The notes: generated from the sequence alone by a model not told the origin. Positions 11,419-24,403 are shown, counted from the first letter of the stretch. The stretch is 64,000 nucleotides of DNA from Dasypus novemcinctus (GCF_030445035.2 NC_080682.1:31664770-31728769); one strand, 5' to 3'. Made by a program: numbers and translations.

Positions 11419-13867
11419 GCCAAAGTTTAACTTGCTAAGCTTTGGCATAATTATTGTTGGAGCTATGAGGTGGATGGCTGTTTGTTGTCTTGACTGATTA
11501 TTTATCAGTCTTTAGTACAGCATCCAGGACCGTTTTTAGAAGTTTAGAACTTTTCATTCTGGACAGCAGAATCTTGGGCAGGGGCCTCCTGCAGTTATTC
11601 TGCTGCCACTGGCACTCACGTGGATTTCCAGTCAGGTTCCAGATCCATCTATTACTTTTATTTTACTCTTAAAGAGTTTACACCTTTAATTTAAAAGGGG
11701 TGCTGAAGGGAGACGATCTCTTTTCTGTAACTGCTTCCTGCTGGCCATGGGCTGTAGTCATTGCCTAATAAGGTGTAAAACTCTTTAATTTATTCTAACT
11801 GGAGGAAGATGGATCTGGCATTCTGTACGAAGTTGGATGAAGTTTTCATATGGTTAATAAGATGTTCACTCTGAAAGAAACAAACTTAACTAAAAATTTG
11901 GAATACCTGTTTTTAAAAGAGGACACATTGGATTACAGAGGTAGACAAGGTTAGGTGCCTATAAAGATTGCATTCCTTAAAAGCTGGTGGGAACAGCATA
12001 TATATTCTTTTTTAAGTTATCCATCTTTAGAGAGAAATTGCAACAGACACTTAGCTTTGTCTGAAGACACATTCCAAGCTGTTCAATGATTGACACTCAT
12101 TTGCTCTGTCAGATGCTCCTGGTGAACTGGCACTCCTTGGGCAACTGGCTTCACTCAGGATTAGAACACTAATTTGGAAATACTCTTAGTTTTCACCTGT
12201 GGGAGTGATCAGAACTACAGAATAAAGATTTTTACACCTTGGTTTTCATTGTACAATTTCTAGCAATTTTGACTTGTTCAATAGGTGACTCACCATCAGC
12301 AAGCAAGCCTCACTTTTGCTACACAGCAGAGTATAGCAGAATATAGAAGTTGACTGAGACTGGCTGAGACTGCCACCTTATTCTATAGACATGTTATTAA
12401 CTGTTTAGAAAATGATTTTACCAGGAATTTAACATGTCTAATATACTTCTGCACTTGATCCAAAATAGAAAAGATAACATTACAATTATTAGGCATATAT
12501 TTAGTACAGGATAAAAGTACAGCACTTAATATTAACTAATGTATTACTTAATGCATAAGGATTCAGAGTTGCAATTATTAGTTTTGAGTTTCAGGTTTGT
12601 AATACCTTACATGTTATCTCTCCATGAGAGCAGGCCATAATGCCAATTGTGTTTAAGTTTCACTTACAGTATCCTGGTATCATGGCTCCACTTAGCATGT
12701 TCTTCATCGCAGTGAGCAAGTTGCAGCATCCTTCATCTTAGAGAGATTTTCCAGTATTCCACTAGCCTGGTGCATAGTGCTCTCTGGCACTATGGAACAG
12801 TGCCAGTCTGGAGGCGATATCCATTGTACACTTGGCTGTACCGAGTCATTATTGGCTGCAGGAGCTTGAAACTGCAATATAGTTTCCATCGACTTCAGGA
12901 GTAGAACCAGAGACTGATATAGCACATATTTTAATTGAGGGATCAGTGACCAGCCTAGCCAATAACTCACATGGAGAGGCCACCTGTAATGTATTCAAGG
13001 CCTGGTTTGAATGCACAAGAGTTTGACAATGTTAAAGTTTATTCCTTGTTTTTATATATATTTTAAACAACTTAATGCAACACATATATCAAATGACTGT
13101 TTACTTACACAATTTTACTATGAAGATAACAGTAGGTACTTTACTTTAGTAAGAGGAAAAATATTTTTCATTTTTAGAATGAAAACAGAATATTTCCAAT
13201 AGAATCAAGACAACTTTTTATTACCATTTACTTAAATGTGTACTTTGCAGTGGCCTTCAGACAGGTTTATTATCATGAAGTTATTTCTGCTACCAATACC
13301 AATCTAAGTTTTTTTAGTTAACAATGACTTCTACAACTAGAACTATTTAAACATTTTCAGTTTGGAAGATGTTTTACAAACACTTTATAATTGACTATAA
13401 CCACATTGACTAGCCACCTCATGTTTAAATGAACTTACTAAATTACAATTACCAATGAAAGAAATTCAGTCTTTATTTAAGAGAGCATATCTACAATCTT
13501 TTTCCTTTAGCATAATTTCACTAATGTGAACTTACAATATTCATTACTCTAAAGATTTCGTACATAATGTTAATTTAGTTTATAAATTAACTATTGGAGA
13601 TTACACTCAAGTTAAATAAAATTGAAACCATAATAGTTTATGCAAGGAATGTTCTCTTTTTCCCTTACAGGAAGCTAGAAATTTCTTTTCTTTAAGTTAT
13701 AAAAATTATTAATTTAAAAGCATACTGACTACCAGGTTTTAAAACACATTACACAATTACTTAATTTTTTTAAAAATCATAACCCAGGAAAGATCTTTTC
13801 CATAGTTTTTATGGACTTTCCTTTACTTACTGAAATTTGTTAATAGAGCCACTAATTACCTTTATTT

Positions 13868-14330
13868 TGTTGGAAAGAAATCTTCTGGAAGAAAATAAGG
13901 CTCATCAGATTGTGGAGAAGAAAATAATTTATTCTCAATCTTGCAAGAAGGGGTGCAGAGCCAGATATGGCTGGTGCCACGAGCAAAGAAAAATGACACA
14001 ATTTATACCCCTAAGCCTAGCATGCAAGCTCTTCCTCTGTTTTTCCATCCATTGGATACTTCAGAAGTTACAGCTTATCTGAGATTTAACTTTCCCACAC
14101 AAAAGTTTGATTTAACTGCTTCTTCTATCACATTCCAACCATTTTAGTTTTTACCTGCTCCCCTTTGTCAAATAAGGAATAGAATTAAGTGCTGAAATGG
14201 CACCAACTTAGTTAGCTCCTTCTTGGGCATCCTTCCACTGCCCATAGGACTGGCCTAAACTGGTTTCCTCCACTGCTGTCCAACCCGGGAGTGGGAGACT
14301 GAGGCAGCAGGCCACCAGGTCACATCAACA
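13868..14330 (-). mobile_element. Solo LTR nested in the provirus
   Basis: On the minus strand it begins TGTTGATGTG at 14330 and ends CCAACA at 13868 (463 bp). It has a TATAAA box (plus-strand 14002-14007) and an AATAAA signal (13928-13933). The related relic at 43.3-44.5 kb runs through the same site without this block, so it is an insertion and not part of the host interior. Flanks are T-rich, so the target duplication cannot be read safely. Its sequence shares short stretches with the host LTR but is clearly another family. Confidence 0.75.
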
Positions 14331-17300
14331 TTTTTCTTATGTGAAAATTAACCTAATCTTTGTTTTTTCTTTTTCTTTTTTTTTTTTTTTTTTGCATTTT
14401 ATGGCTGACAAAGGTTTAAACTGGGAAATTACTAGGCAAACTGATTCTTAATTCCCTAGCCTAGTAGATAGGTTTAATCTGCCACACCTAGTCTTGCCTT
14501 AAAAGCTCTTGCAAAGAGGAGGCCCTTTCCCAATTTTTTCTATAATCAGATTTCTATGACTTTTTCATCCTGCTTAGTTTAATTTGGGCTTTAAGAATAT
14601 TTATAAATATAACTGCATATTTAACCTCAACAATTTGAGCAAATAGGCAGATATAAATAGTTTGAGACAAAAACATAACTTTAATTACTTTAAACTTCTA
14701 ATCTTTACAAAACAAGTGTGACTGCAAACATTTCAAAGACTCTTGAAACTCTTCTTAATTTGCACTATGACCATGCAGTTTACCACAAGAATTTTCCTTC
14801 TTACTTAATGGACTGTAATAACCAAAATGTTCTCAATGCCTTAGCACCATTTTGTTTTAGAACTTATATTTTACTTTGAAATTAGCAGAATTTTGGATAA
14901 GCAACAAGATTAATTTTATATATATTTACTGAGGCTATTTGAAGCCTCAGGGAAACAGACTGCTTTCTCTCATGAATTGTCACTCTTAGGAACACTGACC
15001 ATCAAGGCAGGAGACTTCTCCCCCTCCACCCCCCTTTTTGGTTTTGGAGATAATAAAACTCCAGTGGTCCTTTAACCTTATTCTATCAGGCAGCAATTTA
15101 TTTAGTTTACACTTGAATTCATGAGAGAAAGGGTTACTAATACCAGGAGAGGAGACAGTGATGTCCCAGCTCTTCTCTGGCCTATAGGGGCAGAAGCTAT
15201 TATGAAATAACCATAGGCAAAGGCAAGGGGTGAGGTTAGACTTGAAGTAACCATAAACTAAGGAAAGGTAAAGTTTAGAGTTTACACTTAATAATTTCAA
15301 GCTAAATTCACCCAGCTATAATTTCAGTTATTACCTTTCCACTGTTTTATAACATAAATGCATTTATAAATGATTTTAACTTAGTTACAGTTCTTATTAA
15401 TTTTTTTTAAAAACCTATTAATTTTATAACACCTTTAAATACCTTTCTTTCAACTTATAACATATTAAATGAACTTAACCATTACTTTAATTTTTCCTTT
15501 AAAGTAAAAGAATAAATCTCTTGCAGTTAGTTTGAAATAAAAAGCTACTTTTCAGGATTTGATTTCTAGAACATAAATGTTCTTTTAAAAGAGGTAAGAC
15601 TCTTCTTTAAACACTGAGGAAATGATGAGGTTAAAGCACAAGAAGCTTTAACCTTCTTTGTATACTGATCTTACTCAAATTTAATCATAAAAATTTTCCT
15701 TCTACAAACCTTCTACACTTTCAGTATTCATTCAGGTTCTGTCCCACACTCTACTCTTTCCAATAATCAATCATTTTATCTTAGGACAAAATCATCTTCT
15801 GTTTCCTTAACAATAAAAACACACTCCATATATCCCACATACTAAGTTACCAGGCAAACTTCTTACAACATATAATTGCCATTAATACTAAACAAGCTTG
15901 TTAAAATAATGAACTTTTCTTCACTTTAAATACTTAGTGGCATGTAATACCAGAAACAGTTTTTTTTTGGAAGCAAGTTGGCAGGGAAGATTGGCTGCCA
16001 AATAAGTTTGTTATAAAATTGCCTTTTATTATTATTATTATCATTCCAGTTTTGTTAAATAATGACTTTCTGCAATTAGCCACTTAAATACCTTAATTTA
16101 AACAATGCTTTGTAAAACTTTTATAATTATTTATACCCTTAAGACAAATTTTACCTTCACAGAACACATTCTCTTACTTAAGGTTACTACAATACCTTCT
16201 AAGAACCTGAGCAGAATGCAAACGTATTTTGGCTTTGACACCCTAAGGAGGGAACTTTACTGCATTTATTCTGATTCTGCTTTCCACCCCTTCACTTCCC
16301 CCCCCTTCCAGGCAGTCAGGTGCACAACAAACAGGAATGCAGCTTATGAATAGAAGGGTGGACTCACTGGAAAGGGGCAAGCCGCTCCCCGCTTTCCAGC
16401 TTTCAGCCAAAATGGGCAGACAGAACCTACTCAAATTTGGCAACTCTCCCAGGAACCCAGCCACCCTGACTGGGACATTCCCAACAAACTTGGGTGCTTG
16501 GTGCGGACACAGATGGCCTCCAAGCCCCGGCAAAGGGCCAGACCAGAGACAAGACAGCAGAGCATGCACAAACATCTAGACTCCGCAAACATCCAGACTC
16601 CTCAGCTTTTGCCCCAGAATCATTTCACCCCCTTGCCAATGGCAAGGGAGGGCTCCAGCTCAGCTGTAATTCTACTTCACATAAGGACACAACTCCAAAA
16701 CTAGCATTTAGCTGACACAGACAGAAGCACAAAGGTCACTAATCTGACCCACAAGTTATATTTTTATTTTCACCATGGCTGCCCCCACAGCCATCACAAA
16801 CCTCAGAACACTTAACATTTGGTATAAAGTGAATTCATTCACAAATTAGCACCATAACAAAAGATTTCAGCTAGACTTTTCCACTGTTTAAACTTTACAC
16901 CCAGACCAAGCTCCACCAGAAAAGCCGATCCATTTTCCTGTAACCAAGTTTTGTTTCCCTTAATCTAGACCAATTTCCAGGACATTAGGACTTGAACCTA
17001 TAAATAGCCCTTCCTATTAAAATCGAGACTCCACTCCTTTAGTGGATATAAGACCAGTACCAGATTCTAACATACAGTTAGACAAACCCAAAACACCAGG
17101 GCTTTTCCCCGGTTTTTCTCCTTTTCCCAAGCCTAGAGAGAACGGCTTCCCCCCAGCCTTCTGGGGCTACTAGGGTTCTCTCGGGAGGTGATCAGCCTCC
17201 CCTTCCTAGCAATTAAAGCTAGGCCCTTCCAGACTGTGCTCACCCGGGGAGTCTTACCTTCTTCCATGTTCGGAGTTCTTTTTCATTCCCAGAATCTTTC

Positions 17301-17478
17301 TCTTCAGACCTTCCATTGCCCTCGATTTTTGTTGGGAAGATTCTGGTGGAGCCCACATATTTTCTGGATTAAATTTAATCCAGGGGCGCCCAGATTTGGG
17401 GTTCACCCAAGTCCTCCCGGCTTCCTCGGGGATTTGGAAGGGGCAGCAAAATGCTACCATCTCTGGCCTTCCTTTGTT

Positions 17479-17496
17479 GTCCCACCAGAGTCGCCA
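17479..17496 (-). other. Primer-binding site, complementary to tRNA-Arg(UCU)
   Basis: Four bases after the end of the 5' LTR the minus strand reads TGGCGACTCTGGTGGGAC. Its complement, GTCCCACCAGAGTCGCCA, equals the 3' end of mammalian tRNA-Arg(UCU) including CCA, as I recall it, over all 18 bases. This makes it an arginine-primed retrovirus, a common type in class I. Confidence 0.8.
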
Positions 17497-17500
17497 AAAA

Positions 17501-17972
17501 TGTAGAATTTAAGAGAAGTTCAATTATTTGAGTATAGAGAGGCCAGGACTCAGGAATGATTTTGAGAAGGAAAAATGGTTTATTGACCGCCAGCCAGACT
17601 CGGGAACTTCGGTTTGAATCCCGAGCCCCGAACAAGATTTTCAAACGTCTTTTATACAGAGAGGAAAGACCAAATGGTCCCTTTGTTTCAGTTCTCAATA
17701 GGCTTCAATTAGCATATATCTTCCACATCTTAGGTAAGCTTTTAGCATGGACTCCAGATATTCTAGATAAGCTTTTAGCATATTTACTTTTTGCATTTCC
17801 CCTAAATACTTAAAGTTTATAGCCCTTGCATTGTTAAACATTTCCTGGGACTGGAGCCGCTTCCACTGTCCCTAAGGGCAGGACTGCAGCCTTTTACCGT
17901 TCCACACCCACAAGTCAAACAACTTAGTTATCTCTGAAGAGACAAAGAACCTTCCACCCATAGCCCACATCA
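17501..17972 (-). repeat. 5' LTR of the provirus
   Basis: Same structure as the 3' LTR: TGATGTGG at 17972, TATAAAA box, AATAAA signal, end TTCTACA at 17501, then the primer-binding site. The upstream flank begins TAATGACT. Confidence 0.9.
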
Positions 17973-17979
17973 TAATGAC

Positions 17980-18990
17980 TGCGGAAGATGAGCTTCAAGG
18001 AGTGGCTAAAGATGGAGTGAGGTGCCACAAGTCAATCTCTTTTGGGAATGTTGGGGTTAAACAGAGTATGCTCTCTTGCAATTATGCTTGGTACTAAAAT
18101 GGAGGCTTAGCATGCCCTATGACTAGAAATTTTTGTGCTGGCTTTAGGAAAAGTAACTTTTCTCTGGAGGTAGCAAGCCTCCTATGAATAAACATAGAGA
18201 GGTGGGCCATTTAAACAGAAGTTTCTTGAAACTTCTACAAACCAGAAAGAGAGGGACTACTCTGAAAAGTGTGTTTGAGAGGTGATTTTGAGGGGCCAGA
18301 AAGTGGCAATTTCACTATCAGGTACCACTTTGTGCAACTGGAAATCAGCTACTATTACTGTATTGGCTAGAATACAGAAAATATCAAAATGCATAGTCAA
18401 TGTTTTTCTTTTTTAAATTTATGCTTGTTTCTATATTTTATTTTTTTCCTGGTATGGGGAGAGGGAGAGTGTCGGTTGAAAGGGAACAGAGTTGAGTTCA
18501 TCTTATCCTTTAGTTCACCACCATTTCCATCCTTCATGAACCCATCTGACCACCTACTATATTCTATTTAACATGTGTCAGACTTCCACTCTTACTCAAA
18601 TCCAGATATCGTACATTCCTTGTGATTTACTTTCAGGCTGGCCATGTATGTTGAATAACAATCTGTTAGTACATACTCACTAAGTACAGCATTTGACTCT
18701 ACCATCTATTACTCCAATATCTTAACTAAAAGTACTTGTTCATATAGCTTGAAGTATTTGTTACAATACCGGAAAGAGCTACATGAATAAACAGATAAGT
18801 TCACAAAGGAGAATCAAAATATTCTCTTATCAATTATTGATTAGAAAATCAGGCAGTAATGCAGTAAGGGATAAGTGATAGAACAGCAAAACTAAAGGGC
18901 ATATATATTCATCGTTAGAATATATGAAATTATACATGCAAAAGTAAAATAATATATAATCTAGCATCCAAAGAAGAATGTTTTTAAAAG
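17980..18990. other. Intergenic sequence
   Basis: No gene recognised. The composition is ordinary and AT-rich from 18.4 kb on. I see no OR remnant here. Confidence 0.4.
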
Positions 18991-18999
18991 TTCATTCTC

Positions 19000-19785
19000 T
19001 TCTGTTACTTTTACTGGACCTGTGGTTGGCACTGGGGTTAGTGTATGTGTTCTCAGGAGACCCAAATCTTTCATGTGACAGCCAGGCCCTGAGCCCTAGC
19101 AGACTTTCAACTCCTACCATTTGGTTTATTGGACTTACTCTGGCCAGCTAACAGAGAGGTGAAGAAGGTCAACCACCACACCAGGGAGCCAAGAGTGCCT
19201 ACAACTGCAAGCAGGAGAATTGCATCCATCATCCATGTGGAATCTAAGCTCCCTCTTGATATAGAGGGGGAATGAACATAACCATCCCAGGGTCCACTGG
19301 GAATAAAGTATGGATAAGAATAAAGTATGGATAAAAGAGTAAAGTATGGATAAGAGTGGACTTACTGGTATTCTATGATGGAACTATTGTGATTAGTAAT
19401 GGAAGAAATAGTAGCATTGATGTGGAGAAAGTGGCCAAGGTAGCTGTTGAGGGTAGGGAGAGGGAAGAAGAGATATGATATGGGGCATTTTCAGAACTTG
19501 GAGTTGTCTTGGGTGGTACTGCAGGGACAGATGCTGGACATTGTGTCCTCCCATGGCCCACTAGGTGGACTGGGGGAGAGTGTAAACTACAATGTAAACC
19601 ATTATCTGTGTGGTACAACAGTGCTCAAAAATGTATTCACCAAATGTGGTGAATGTCCCATAATGATGAAAGAGGTTGTTGATGTGGGAGGAGTGGGGTG
19701 TGTGGGGGGTGGAGGGTATATGGGAACCTCATAATTTTTAATGTAACATTTAAAAAATATATAAAGAAGAAAAAAAAAGCCTCAA
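19000..19785 (+). mobile_element. L1 3'-end fragment (armadillo-type 3' UTR)
   Basis: About 780 bp ending in 'gggaacctcataatttttaatg' type sequence and an A-rich tail near 19770-19778. The same sequence family appears in reverse at 24690-25545 and 59119-59785. A 16-bp unit around 'aataaagtatggata' is repeated three times near 19300-19352. Reading frames within it are spurious. Confidence 0.65.
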
Positions 19786-20329
19786 TAATTTTAAAGAAGA
19801 GACAGTATGCAGATAACTCAGCCCTCCATTCTCACAAGAAAAACCTGAAAACTGAAAATCAATATCCTTCAGAGAATTTAGATCATAGGGCAAACCGTTG
19901 CCCCCAAAACTGGAAAAAAAGGCAGATTCAAAGAATCACAGTTAACCTGGAGCTTAAAACTCAGCAGGACTCTGCCTTTGGTAGGAAAACTAAAGGGTAA
20001 TTGACTAATTGCTGGGGAGTGAATATGGACTACCTTGAAAGATAAAAATCTAACAGAGGCTCAGTGGGTGTGACCCCCAACCCAACTTTCTTGAGTCTTA
20101 CCTCGAGGAGCTCCATGAGGTTCCCACTGTGAATTTCAGAAAAATCTCATTGGCTTCCAACAGGGCAGAGTAGAAGTAACCATTTTGAAACAAGCCCAGA
20201 GCAATGACAAATAGCTTCTCCTCAAGGAAAATTATTGTACCAGAGTGCTTTTCCAGAACCTGACTTTGGGGAAGTTAAATACCCAACTTCTGCACCCTCT
20301 AGCCTACTGTCTTCACTTAAGGGATTTTA

Positions 20330-22640
20330 AATATTATACAAGATTTCTGTTTCTCCACCTCTTTACCAAACTTATGTTCAGCCTTTAATTTTAACCAATA
20401 TATTTGGCATGCAGCAGTGTCTATAAAATTTGTGTTTGCATTAACCTAATGGCTATTGAAGTCAAGTGACTCTTCATTTACTTATTTGCAATGTGAATAT
20501 CTTCCTTATGAAAGTATCTTTTGGAAACACATGTTTCATTTTGTTGAGTTATTTATTTTTTGCTAAGTTTGAGCTAATTTCATGTATTCGGAATAGAGGA
20601 TCTTTAATAACTAAATCCTTATCAAATATTTCTCATAGTGTTCAATTTTGTTTTCATTCTTTTAGAATTCTCATTATAAGAGCAAAATTTTAATTTTCCT
20701 GTGGTTAAACTCATCATGTCTTTTAGAGATTATGCTTTTGTTTTAAAATCATTTTTCTCAACTCTTTGCGTAACTTAAGGCATAAAAATTTTCTATGTTT
20801 AATTATATTCTCTTAATATTGTTTTTTTGGCTAATTTATCTCTGTTCCATTTTAAAATAAACTTTATAAAGTGGGTGGTGTTGGTTGAGGTTCATTTTCT
20901 GTGCATAGTGATGCTCATTGTTCCATCACAATTACTTGTAAATGTTATCCTTTCTCCACAGAATTGTCTACAGTTTTTATTATTGTTCCTTTGAAGACAC
21001 ATGTATAGGTCTACTGCTGAATGCTCTATGCTCTTCCTTTGATTTAATTGTCCTTCTCTATGAAAATAACATACTGATTTGATTACTGCAGCTTTAAAAT
21101 ATGCTTTGATTTCACATGGTGCACAATCTACTTATAAATTCTGTTATGCAGTTGTGTCTACAGTTCTAGATCCTTTGCATTTGCATATATGTTAGAATTT
21201 GGTTTAAAATGAAAAACAAAAATGCATTCTTGGATTTGTGGCAGGTATTGCACTGAATCTAGGGATTAATTTGGGAGAAGGGAGTATTGGCATTGTTAAA
21301 TGTAGAGTTGTCTTATCTATGAATTTGGAATGTCCCTCCATTTATGGTGTTTTTTACATTCTCTCTTTACAAAGTTTTACAGTTATCAGAGTAGATGTTA
21401 CTTGTGTATATTTTATCACATTTTATTTACATGTAATATTTCATTAATTATTAAGTATTTGATGCTTTTATGTCATTTAAAAATTCAAGATTAATTTTTG
21501 TTACATGTAAATTCTTTACATTCAATTTTTACATATTGAACTTATAGTTCAGAGTCTCATCTACCTTGTTAAAGAAAAACAATTACCTGGTTTGGATAGG
21601 AAGAAGTAGAACTGTCTTTCTTTATAGGTGATATACTTGTCCATGTAGAAAAACCTAAAAAGAAAAGAAAATCTATGATATTTGATAAGTGTGGAAGTTT
21701 GAGATTATTTTTGTGAATCCCATGTTTGTAAACGAGCCGGTTTCTCTGGGTGTGATACCCTTTGATTGTATTAAAGTCAAAGATTTTAAGTTTATTTAAT
21801 AAAGTCAGTTTAGGGCCTTTGATGCACCCACATCAGTAGGACATGACTTACGGTTGATTCCCTGCCCCCCTGGTTAGGCTAATATAAATGAACACTCACT
21901 CAAGAAGACATACAGAAGAGGAGTGAACTTGGTCATTTCAGTCCTGCCATGTGACAGAAAGGAGATGCCTCAAAGAGCTAAAGTCCCAGGAAGAGAGATG
22001 AGTCATTTGCCTGATAGTTTGTAGTTGAAGTGAGCAGAGAAGCTGAGCAGCTAAAAAGGAGGGAGAGACCAGGCAGAGATTGCCCGCCATCTTGCTTTAA
22101 CATGTGGCAAGTAACTTTGGTGAGAAAACAGCCTTGAGATGGAATCTTTAGGGCCTTGTAACTGTAAACACCTACGCCTAATATATACCCTCTATAAAAG
22201 TCAACAGAGTTCTGATACTTTGCATCAGCACCCCTTTGGGTGACTAATATAAAAAGTAATAGAGAAATGCTGGCCTAATATAAAGAGTACAGATATATTC
22301 TTTTCTTTATCTTTTTTCCAGAAGAATTATTTTGAATTGGTATTATTTCTTGCTGATTTTTGGTAGAATTCACCTGTGGAGCTATATGAACAAGGAATTT
22401 CATTACATGACTATTTTAAACTACACATTCAATTTATTTAATAGATATAGGGCTATTGAGATTACCCATTATTTACTTTCATGGGGTTTTAAAATTTTAA
22501 ATTATTCAAAGAATTTGACCATTCTGCCTAAGTTGTCAAATTTATTGACCTTCATGTGTTAATAACATCCCTTATTACTATTTTAAAATATGTAGACTGT
22601 GCAATGATATCACCTCTAATATTAAGAAACAAAAAGTTTG
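20330..22640 (-). mobile_element. Old L1, reverse orientation, interrupted
   Basis: The minus strand carries decayed L1 ORF2: the plus strand shows antisense phrases such as 'gggattaatttggga' and 'gaatgtccctccatttat', familiar from the antisense of the L1 reverse-transcriptase region. It is split by the LTR-like insertion at 21690-22253. No frame longer than 80 codons. It is paired with 37690-39600 in unit D, where the LTR-like insertion is missing. Confidence 0.7.
21690..22253 (+). mobile_element. LTR-like interspersed repeat
   Basis: Starts near 'gtgtggaagtttgagatt' and ends in 'tttgcatcagcacccctttg' and 'gactaatata'. It contains an 'ctataaaagtcaacag' box near the end. The last 380 bp match 42855-43290. 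The copy of this locus in unit D lacks it, so it inserted into C after the C/D split. The family is probably an ERVL or similar LTR; not certain. Confidence 0.55.
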
Positions 22641-22649
22641 CTAATAGCA

Positions 22650-23060
22650 TTGTGGGAAGATGGCAGAGTAAGAATCTCCAGGAATCAGTCCCTCCACCAG
22701 AACAAATATTAAACAGGAACTATCTAAATCAACAAATTTGAAACTTTGGATTCTAGAACACTGTGCAGCATCCACACGTCTGAAGAAGAGGCAGGTAAAC
22801 TGCAGTAAATACTGGTGATTTGCACTCTTTGCAGTGACTACCATTTCCCATGCAAAAAATTTGCTAAAGACTACAGTGAAGTTTCAATCCTGGGTCCTGA
22901 TATAGCTCGTTGGTGCCAGGATGGGCTAAAAGACCTAGTTCCCCCAAGATCTTGAGGTATGTGGTCTAATAACTGATCCACTGTTTGATTAGCTACTTCA
23001 AATCACTGGGGACCCAGCTCTGAGGGCAGTCATAGTTCCAATATTTCCCAGGCAAAAACA
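22650..23060 (+). mobile_element. L1 5'-UTR fragment
   Basis: Begins 'tgtgggaagatggcagag', typical of the 5' end of a full-length L1, followed by 'cagtccctccaccagaac' and 'ctgtgcagcatccac'. Only about 410 bp of the 5' end is present and no L1 body follows. The same truncated fragment lies at 39600-39930. This fits a full-length L1 that was later cut by a deletion removing its body and neighbouring DNA. Confidence 0.6.
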
Positions 23061-24377
23061 ACATGGAAGTCTAACAAAAATGAGTCAATAAAAGAGAAGA
23101 CACAATGTAACTGTCCTGCCATCAATGTCTAATTGTCTTGTAATTGATGTCTAATTGTCACATTAATAAATAAATGAAAGTTTATGTTTTGTACAATCTT
23201 GTGACTTTATTTATTTTGGGAAAAAAGAATTTGAAATATGGAGTATGTACTTCCATGCCCTATTTTCTCCAAGTATGAGGAATTATCAGGCACCCAGTGA
23301 AATTGCAAAAGTTATATAGCAGATCTTCTATCTTAGTCTGATGCAAATGCATGAGCTTTATCTGGCCCCTCAGGACGTCCTTTTTAAAAATGCTGAATAC
23401 TTTCATAGCAAGTTTATTTAGAAGCCATCGCATGCACTGATTCACACATTCAACTTCAGTGTCTTTAGGATGATTTTAGAGGTCAAATAAACTACCAGTA
23501 AGGCATTAAAATATTGTCCATTTGTGAGATTTTAAATAATTATTTGACTGTAATTTCATCAATGAAAGTCTCATTGTATTCCTAGTAGGTCTTCAGCACC
23601 ATTATAAGGCTTACTATCCTCCTTTTATTAAAAGAGAGTAAATAATTATCAGATGCATCAAATATATGATGTTTAGCAATCAACTCTAAATAAATAATAC
23701 TCAATAATTAAGGGATGGTTCCTTGATCTATATTTTACTTATTTCATGTGATAGTGATTGTTTATGGGGTGTCTTAATATAAATTGTCATACATATCTAC
23801 ATATCTAAAATAAAATTTTAAAGAAAATATTATATAAATAGGTTAGGAAACACCTAAACTAGATATCACTCAATCCACACCCATGCTTATCAATAAAAGT
23901 GAATCAGATAAAAGGAATCTTAGTAATTTTTCAGAACCTGTAGGTAACACTTAAAAATATTTTAAGAAATATGATTTCCTATTCTCACTCAGTTTAATAC
24001 TGGATCTTATGTGTGAGAGCTGAGCAGAATGGGGGGAGGGTTTCATGGGTGCAGCAATGGGAGAAATTACTATGAATCCTCATCTCAGTAGAAAATTTTA
24101 TGTAGGTTGACAAATTAAAGGATCACCTAGCCTGTCTTTCTGAATATTTATATGCAGGTATGTCTTGTAGCTAATATAAATATGCAGTCCAGAGTTCTCT
24201 GATTCTAAACCATTTTGAAATAATTGTACTTCAGTTTTACATAAACATGAATGCCTTAGATCAAGATTCTTGCTTGTTCTCTGGATCATGATAAGGGTTT
24301 AATCCACAACAGCACCTAAAATCCCATCTTGCATTCAAAGGGAACATGTTATTATGATCACAGTAGTTAGTAGAGGT

Positions 24378-24403
24378 AAAAAAAAAAAAAAAAAAAAAAA
24401 AAA
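24378..24403 (+). repeat. Poly(A) tract, 26 bases
   Basis: Uninterrupted run of 26 A. At the matching site in unit B (near 32560) there are only three A, so this is a local expansion and not a retroposon tail. Confidence 0.85.

Larger units (their letters stand above)
10934..17972 (-). mobile_element. Endogenous retrovirus, two-LTR provirus with non-coding interior
   Basis: Complete retroviral frame on the minus strand: 5' LTR 17501-17972, primer-binding site 17479-17496, interior of about 6 kb, polypurine tract 11406-11418, 3' LTR 10934-11405. The LTRs are equal in length (472 bp) and differ at 6 positions by my count (about 98.7% identical), so the insertion is young. The longest minus-strand frame in the interior is about 110 codons and I see no protease, polymerase or envelope motif. 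The interior from about 13.4 to 16.1 kb is strongly AT-rich. It looks like a non-autonomous element that would need proteins from another virus. A 4-bp TAAT occurs at 10927-10930 and 17973-17976, the left one three bases away from the LTR, compatible with a 4-bp target duplication. Confidence 0.85.

Noticed and set aside
10886-17698. Matching short frames in both LTRs (for example 11131 to 10886 and 17698 to 17375)
   Set aside because: They are identical because the LTRs are copies; retroviral U5/R sequence is not protein-coding here.
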